A stretch of 64,000 bases of DNA from Telopea speciosissima (Eukaryota > Streptophyta > Magnoliopsida > Proteales > Proteaceae), in NCBI RefSeq assembly GCF_018873765.1, contig NC_057916.1:31657501-31721500 (forward strand), given 5' to 3'. Below are positions 57,269 to 64,000 of this stretch, piece after piece. Below the pieces are notes generated by a model. It was not told where the DNA came from, did not search any database, and saw only the letters and a program-made list of their open reading frames with translations. The translations under genes and the position numbers were made by a program. Positions within the stretch are counted from its first letter, which is position 1, and each line of letters starts with the position of its first letter.

Positions 57269-57457
57269 ATGACTATTGCTTTTCAATTGGCTATTTTTGC
57301 ATTAATTGCTACTTCATTAATCTTACTGATTAGTGTACCCATTGTATATGCTTCTCCGGAAGGTTGGTCAAGTAACAAAAATGTTGTATTTTCCGGTACA
57401 TCATTATGGATTCGATTAGTCTTTCTGGTTGGTATCCTTAATTCTCTCATCTCTTGA
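57269..57457 (+). pseudogene. psbZ: Nuclear copy of chloroplast psbZ (NUPT)
   Basis: A complete 62-codon frame [16 protein letters not shown] ... [15 protein letters not shown] ... [10 protein letters not shown], the photosystem II subunit Z encoded by the plastid genome. It has two membrane helices. A Gly-to-Arg change in the usual LWIGLVF motif (here LWIRLVF) places a charge in helix 2. An upstream in-frame ATG at 57137 extends the frame to 106 codons, but that extension is not plastid protein. It lies amid transposon debris in nuclear DNA and has no plastid promoter context beyond a short 5' flank, so it should be non-functional. Confidence 0.9.
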
Positions 57458-59389
57458 ACCAATTCGGTGGGGAATCGAAAGGAAAACGTCATACTCCTAG
57501 GGAGACTTGGTGGTGGGGATGATGAGGTCCAAGCCGTCATCAAGACTAAGAAAGCTAGTTTCAAGACATAGCAAAGGACTAAGGATGTAGAAGATATAAA
57601 AAGGCTAGAAATGAAGCTAAGAAGATTGGGGGGAATGCAAGGGTGAAGAAATATGAAGATCTCTATAATAAACAACTTGAACACCAAGGAAGGGGAAAAA
57701 TGCTATCTATAAGATTGCTAGAATGAGGGAAAGGATGAGTAGAGACTTTGCCTCTGTTAGATGCATTAAAAGTGATGATGGTAGAATCTTAGTAAGGGAT
57801 GAGGACATCGAGGAGAGATGGAATCGTTATTTCTATAGCATACTTAATGTAACCAATCCAAGTTATGGTGGACCGGGAAAAGGCACTACACATCAAGTCA
57901 CTTGTCGAAGGTATATACGTAAAATTAGGGTTTCTAAAGTAAAAGAAGCACTAAGAAAGATGAAAATAGCCAAGACTCCTGGCCCAAATGGGTCCCAATA
58001 GAAGTGTGGAAGAACTTATGAATTTGTGGCTTATCTTGGTTAACTAAGTTGTTTAATAAGATTATGTGCACTAAGAGAATGCTAGATGAATGGAGGAGAA
58101 GCATTGTGGTCCCGATTTACAAAAATAAAGGCGATATCCAAATTTGTAACAGCTATAGAGGCATAAAACTAATGAGTCATACTATGTAATTATGGGAGAG
58201 GGTTATTGAAACACACCTGAGAAAAGAGACCACTATTTTGGAGAACCAATTTGGTTTTATGCCAGGAAGATTCACAATAGAAGCTATCTACCTACTTAGG
58301 AGATTCATGGAAAGATTTATAGAGAGCAAAAAGGATCTCCATATGGCCTTTATTGACCTAGAGAAAGCTTATGACTGAGTTCCTAGGGATTTATTCTAAC
58401 ATGTACTAAAGATGAGAATGTTTCACGTAAATATGTGGACATAATTAAAAATATGTATGATGATGTGGTGACTAGTGTAAGAACTATAGGGGGTCAAGGT
58501 AGACATCCAAGGTGAGGTTCCTTGGTGCATGCTTTTTGCTGATGATATTGTTTTGGTGGATGAGACAAATATTGGAATTAATACCAAACTGGAGTTATGA
58601 AGATCAACCTTGGAATCAAAAGGTAGAACGAAGACGGAGTATATGGTTTGTAACTTTAGCAACTCGAGGACGGATAATGTGAGGGTTAAAAGTTGATGAG
58701 ATGGAGATTCCGCAAAGTGACCATCCAGGTATCTAGGATCAATCATCAGTAAGGAAGGTGATCTAAAAGATGATGTCTCTCAGAGGATTAGAGTAGGTTG
58801 GATGAAGTGGAGAGGTGCATCTAGAGTGTTATGTGATCGACGGATTCCTTTGAAGCTTAAAGGAAAATTTTACAAAACAGTCATAAGACCATGATGTATG
58901 GCGCAAAGTGTTGGGGCAGTCAAGAAGCATCTTATAGACAAGCTGAGTGCAACGGAGATGAGGATATTGAGTGGAAAAACCAGGAAGGATTAAAATAAGG
59001 AAAGATAATATTAGAGCTGGTTTGGGAGTAGCTCCGATTCAAGATAAGCTATGAGAAAGTCGTCTGAGGTGGCATGGCCATGTTCAACAGAGGCCTTCGG
59101 ATTGAAGGTTCTAAAAGAGCTAGGGACAGGCCTAAAATGACCCTAGGAAAAGTGGTGAGGAAAGACATGCGTTGTTTAGGTCTTGTTTCAAGTATGACTT
59201 CGAATAGAGCTGATTGGAGGGAAAGGATCCGCGTAGCCGATCCCAGTTAGTTTGTTCAAGTCTGATTTGTTGTTGTTGTGTTCCTTTTCTTTTCTTTTAT
59301 CTTTATTATCTTGTCTTCGGTAGGATCCATGTAGCCGATCCCATTTAGTTGGGATCAGGCTGAGTTGTTCTTCTTGTTGTTTTTGTTGT

Positions 59390-59395
<6 letters not shown>

Positions 59396-59435
<40 letters not shown>
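59396..59435. repeat. (TA)n microsatellite at the RTE LINE tail
   Basis: About 20 TA units directly after the TTGTTG tail and directly before the start of segmental duplication 2 copy B. Confidence 0.95.
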
Positions 59436-60390
<955 letters not shown>

Positions 60391-60534
60391 TCCTGCCCTC
60401 TGCTTTCTGTAGCTAAGGAAGAACAAAATAATCATCAAGTTGTACTCAAATCAATGTACATGAACAACAACTATCCTTGCAGCAATAGGAGGCATTTGTG
60501 TTGTGTCTCTAATTTAAAGTTGAGATGTAACTAG

Positions 60535-61956
60535 TTAAGATATTAAGCTGGTTATCTTCTTGTTCACATCTGGTCACCCACTATAAAATTAGGTGGATTA
60601 GTGTATTGGAAATGTTGTTGACGTATTAATTTGTTTTTGATGATGACACAAAGTATAAAACTGGGTTTCTATCTAAAATCAAAATGCATTGCTTGTTAGT
60701 TATCCTTGCCTGGGCCTCCGGTCTTTGAGAAGAGAATTGAGCCTAATTACTTCATTTGGGAAAATAAACTAGATCCAAGTAGCTTGTAATCTATATTTAC
60801 CTCTTTTAGAATAGGAAGTTAATTCCTCCACTTGGGCAACAGTAGTAAGTAATTGCCTCTCCCTCCCTCTTTCTATTTGAGATTCTGCATTCTCATGTAC
60901 TAAGGTAACCTGGGTTATTCAATTTTTTCAGGGACAATTTGAAGGTGTGGTTGGCGCAGTGACCATCTGCTTCAGAAAAGTTTATGGGACACAAATGCTG
61001 CTAAGCTGAACAATTTCATTGAATAACTTGGTTACGGCTATATTTGCAGTAGAAAGCCGTCAGAAACGGGGGAAGTGACTCTTCACAGAGAAAGACGGGG
61101 GAAGTGACCTTTTGTGTCATAAACAGCAGAGATGATGCCTGGAGACATTAATGACCATTTCTCACCTACTGATGGGCCTAACTTGGTTTTTACCCAAGGG
61201 TGTCAAACTGGAGAAACAGTAAGCATCCCAAGCATGATACTGATAACATGTGGGCCAATCATGGAGGATAAAATCCATCCTCCAACCCAGGGTTTAAGAA
61301 CCTAGAATTGGAGATGATCAGCCTTCATGGATTCCGATCCAGATCAGAATCGGCCAGAATTGGCAGGAACCCTAGAATTTGGAAATCGAGATGAAGTGAA
61401 GATTTTCCCAAAAAAATTTATTTTTTATTTTGTTGTTGTTGCTGTTGTTCTTGTTGTTTTTTATTCAATAAAATTGGGGATCTTCCTACAAGAGGTAAGT
61501 TCATTGATTTTCTGCTATTTTACTGACTAAGAAAAAAATAATGGCAAAAAATGAAGATCAAAGAAGAATATTGAGCGGTTCAAAGAGGATTGCAGGAATC
61601 GATTGGAACCAAGATCAGGCTTGGCCAAGTCACTTGATTTTGATTTCGATTCCTCAAACCATGCTCCAATGCCCATGACAAGGTCGCTTTCTCAAAAAGC
61701 AAACCATGCAGTAGCTTCTGTGTTGTCTTCCTCGAGTTATTTCGAGGATGAATCACCTGCACAGTCACTTGTAAGGATCCTGATAAACAGCAGCTTCAAA
61801 ATACAGAGGTTGAAAACCACTTTTTCTTTGTGTTAACTTCACAGGTATAAAGGGAAGGGGAAAACTCTGTGGCTATGATACAAGGCTCAAACGTTTGTGA
61901 ATACTACAGTTGAGACTAACAGAAAAATGACTGAAATCCCAGTAGAAACCTGCAAT
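60535..61956. other. Intergenic DNA and 3' flank of the receptor kinase
   Basis: A 22-base phrase with GGGGGAAGTGAC repeats at about 61067 and 61095. 61603-61836 holds a 77-codon open frame with no recognisable domain. The 3' UTR of the minus-strand kinase should lie just below 61957. Confidence 0.35.
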
Positions 61957-64000
61957 TTATCTTGGGTTCTCTGGGGCTGCCCCTACATTCTCAAGCAAAC
62001 CCTCCACTTCCTTGATAGTTGGCCTCTTGAATGGATTCTGATTGACACACAAGCAAGCCACTTGAAGCACCTTCACCATCTCTTCTTCATACCCTTTGCC
62101 CCTCAGTAGAGGGTCAAAGAGTTCATCTTGCCTGCCCTGAGACCTTGTTTGCTTTACCCATCCTACCAACTCCCTTGACATTTTTGGCTTGAAGACATCA
62201 ACAGGCCTCTTCCCTGTGAGCAATTCAAGCATGACAACCCCAAAACTATACACATCTCCTCTCAAGGTGGCCACCCAAGCCTGCCCATACTCAGGAGGAA
62301 TGTAACCTAATGTCCCAACCAGCTCAGTTGAGACATGAGTTTTATATGGAAGGATCAATCGTGAAAGCCCAAAATCTGCAACATGAGCCTCAAAATGTTC
62401 ATCAAGCAAGATGTTGCTCGATTTGATGTCCCGATGCACAATATGCGGTTCACAGATCTGGTGCATGTAACAAAGCCCTCGGCATGCTCCCTGCAAAATT
62501 TTCAGCCTAGTAGGCCAGTCAAGATTGGATGAACCATCAGTCTTCTCATGCAGCCAGTAATCCACACTCCCATTCTCCATGTAGGAATATATCAACATCC
62601 GAAACCCGTCGTGCACACAGTAACCCCGTAGGGAGACTAAATTCTCATGCTGAGCTGCAGAGAGAGCTTCAACCTCAGCCTTGAATTCCCTTTCCATCAT
62701 ACCCAGGTCCCCAGACAGCTTCTTAACTGCTAACTTGGTTCCATTTGGTAATGTTGCCTTATAAACCAATCCAAACCCACCACAACCTATGATGTTTGCC
62801 TGGTCAAAATTGTTAGTTGCTTTCAAGATATCTGATATTTGGAGATCCTTGCATTCATTTGAGTTGCCTGGGAATAACATCACCAGACTGGAGTCTTCCA
62901 CCATATGAGGAGTTAACCCAAGATTGGAGCTGCATGAACTCCGATTCGGATCAATTTTGTTACTATCCTCTCTTCTAGGTTTGATCCTTCTGGACATACA
63001 CCAAAGAGTCAACACTGTGAACACACAACCGCACCCGAAGCATATCCCAAGAACAAGTACCAAAAGATGTTTCAAGTTGGTGCTCTTGCTAGTTGCAGGA
63101 CTGGTGGGGTTTTCTTCATTTTGAAGGTGGCAAGTTCGTTGCAAGATTGCACCACACAACCCTGGATTCCCAATAAAGCTGGAATTGGAAAAAGTATCGA
63201 ACTGGCCTCCCGTTGGTATAGGCCCTTCCAGATTGTTATATGCAACACTGAACCAAGACAAGAAATGGAGCTGAGTCAGTGAAGAAGGGATCTCATCACT
63301 GAGGTTGTTCCTCGAAAGATCCAATCTTTCCAAGTTGGTGAGATTGGATAACTGGTCAGGAATCTCGCCAGAGAAATTGTTGAGGCTGAGGTCTAGTACA
63401 TGAAGGTGCTGTAACTTGCCAATCTCTGGAGGAATGCTACCATTAATGTTGTTGTCACTCAGGTATATCGCAGGGGGCAGACTGGAGATCTGATTGTAAA
63501 ATTGCCCAGTAGAATTTTGGGTCTGGACCAAGAGGGGTAGCTCCAGATAAACCTGTTCCAGAGGACCCGATGAAGCCAACGAAGGCAACGTTATGAACTC
63601 CAGAGGTAATTCTCCTGTAAACAAGTTAGAAGACAAGTCTATGTAGAAAAATTTTGGTAGTGTACCCAACCATCCAGGGATTGAACCTGTGAGTTGATTT
63701 TGAGACAAATCCAAGACCGCTAGCTTCTTGAGATTAGAAAACCAGGTGGGTACCTGACCGGTGAGATTACAACCACCAATAGCTAGAACCCTGAGATTTT
63801 GGAATCCGTTGGAATCTATGGCGTCTGGAATCGGTTCTCCATAGAAGTTCTTGGAGAGGAGGAGAGTGGTGAGGTTCCTGCCATGCATTAGAATCTGAAA
63901 CGCCCCACTGATATTGGTTAGCTGATTGGTCGAAATGGCGAGGTAAGATAAGCTCTGCAATGCAAGTATCTCTGGCAGAATTTGCCCTTCAAGCTGGTTC
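61957..64000 (-). CDS. PSY1R: PSY1R-like LRR receptor kinase, 3' part (N-terminus outside window)
   Basis: Open on the minus strand from the window edge (NQLEGQI) to the stop at 61957-61959; about 680 residues visible. Order: LRRs (LAVLDLSQNQLTGSIPGWLG and others), the PSKR/PSY1R-type segment LEQVYLELPLLVQ, SLPPAIYLSDNNINGSIPPE, further LRRs, a Cys-pair NPGLCG...C, one membrane helix (about 63070-62995), then a kinase with glycine loop IGCGGFGLVYKA, LAVKKL, IVHRDIKSSN (RD type), VADFGLSR and GTLGYIPPEYGQAW. This matches tyrosine-sulfated glycopeptide receptor 1, which signals growth at the plasma membrane; PSKR1 is the next relative. No break seen. The upstream LRRs and signal peptide are beyond base 64000. 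Confidence 0.92.
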   Translation of the reverse strand, partial: NQLEGQILPEILALQSLSYLAISTNQLTNISGAFQILMHGRNLTTLLLSKNFYGEPIPDAIDSNGFQNLRVLAIGGCNLTGQVPTWFSNLKKLAVLDLSQNQLTGSIPGWLGTLPKFFYIDLSSNLFTGELPLEFITLPSLASSGPLEQVYLELPLLVQTQNSTGQFYNQISSLPPAIYLSDNNINGSIPPEIGKLQHLHVLDLSLNNFSGEIPDQLSNLTNLERLDLSRNNLSDEIPSSLTQLHFLSWFSVAYNNLEGPIPTGGQFDTFSNSSFIGNPGLCGAILQRTCHLQNEENPTSPATSKSTNLKHLLVLVLGICFGCGCVFTVLTLWCMSRRIKPRREDSNKIDPNRSSCSSNLGLTPHMVEDSSLVMLFPGNSNECKDLQISDILKATNNFDQANIIGCGGFGLVYKATLPNGTKLAVKKLSGDLGMMEREFKAEVEALSAAQHENLVSLRGYCVHDGFRMLIYSYMENGSVDYWLHEKTDGSSNLDWPTRLKILQGACRGLCYMHQICEPHIVHRDIKSSNILLDEHFEAHVADFGLSRLILPYKTHVSTELVGTLGYIPPEYGQAWVATLRGDVYSFGVVMLELLTGKRPVDVFKPKMSRELVGWVKQTRSQGRQDELFDPLLRGKGYEEEMVKVLQVACLCVNQNPFKRPTIKEVEGLLENVGAAPENPR

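Larger units (their letters stand above)
55628..57468. other. 1.84-kb composite insert within the RTE LINE
   Basis: Made of at least three pieces: 55628 to about 56600 not identified (with a small open frame on each strand), a gypsy integrase fragment on the minus strand (56640-57150), and chloroplast psbZ on the plus strand (57269-57457). No LTR, inverted ends or target duplication were recognised, which suggests patchwork filler from break repair rather than transposition. Confidence 0.65.
54600..59395 (+). mobile_element. RTE-clade LINE, broken and split by a composite insert
   Basis: Endonuclease: LASWNIVSLTGK, CIQETRRK, IIIGGDLNGHVW, QIDFFLTRRSD. RT: KMKIAKTPGPNG, FIDLEKAYD (58346-58375), FADDIVLVDET (58535-58567). 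C-terminus: MTSNRADWRERIRVADPS, followed by a TTGTTGTTG-type 3' tail that ends in (TA)n at 59395. Many stops and frameshifts. The segment 55628-57468 is foreign: the LINE frame stops after KKVAKEVL and resumes at GESKGK, adjacent codons in family members as I recall them. Encodes (when intact) a single protein for target-primed reverse transcription. Confidence 0.85.

Noticed and set aside
57137-57457. A 106-residue membrane protein gene
   Set aside because: The last 62 codons are plastid psbZ and the first 44 are unrelated junction sequence; a transferred fragment is the simpler reading.
61603-61836. A 77-codon frame near the receptor kinase
   Set aside because: No recognisable domain or splice support, and it lies in sequence rich in GATTCCGATCC-type repeat words.

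Overview
This is nuclear DNA from a flowering plant. The support is a plant receptor kinase of the PSY1R type, a domesticated MULE transposase of the MUSTANG type, restorer-like PPR sequences, plant copia and Tat-type gypsy retrotransposons, Au-like SINEs, L1 and RTE LINEs, and a nuclear copy of chloroplast psbZ. The species cannot be fixed from sequence alone. Introns and intergenic DNA are AT-rich and heavily invaded, as in many woody dicots or magnoliids (weak inference).

Layout. 1-4702: decayed copia element with its 3' LTR, lying just 5' of (possibly inside an intron of) the last two exons of a pfkB sugar kinase gene (5918-6674). 6.7-9.9 kb: intergenic DNA with MITE and SINE remnants. 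9.9-13.2 kb: an intact single-exon MUSTANG-like gene (10921-13203) with a TATA box and a long leader. 13.2-17.3 kb: repeats. 17.4-21.4 kb and 47.3-51.1 kb: two copies of a roughly 4 kb segmental duplication, each starting with a restorer-like PPR gene and each disabled by different mutations. Between them lie about 26 kb of nested transposons: two copia remnants, one split by a LINE ORF1 fragment; isolated LTRs; a 3.04 kb LTR-like insertion with a perfect 5-bp target duplication; and a 9.7 kb Tat gypsy element with both LTRs (36679-46383). 51.2-59.4 kb: two L1 3' ends, a TTAATTAA-flanked MITE, and an RTE LINE split by a composite patch holding a gypsy integrase fragment and psbZ. 59.4-60.5 kb: a second segmental duplication, paralogous to 31.05-35.2 kb, carrying an unidentified exon. 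61957-64000: the intact 3' part of a PSY1R-like receptor kinase on the minus strand, running off the window.

Only three host genes look functional: the pfkB kinase 3' end, the MUSTANG gene and the receptor kinase. There is no operon-like organisation. The most informative content is structural. Paralogous segments supply empty sites for several insertions. One PPR duplicate has gained a 101-bp-arm, about 97% identical inverted repeat (50649-50903) that the other lacks, and this could be transcribed into a long hairpin RNA.
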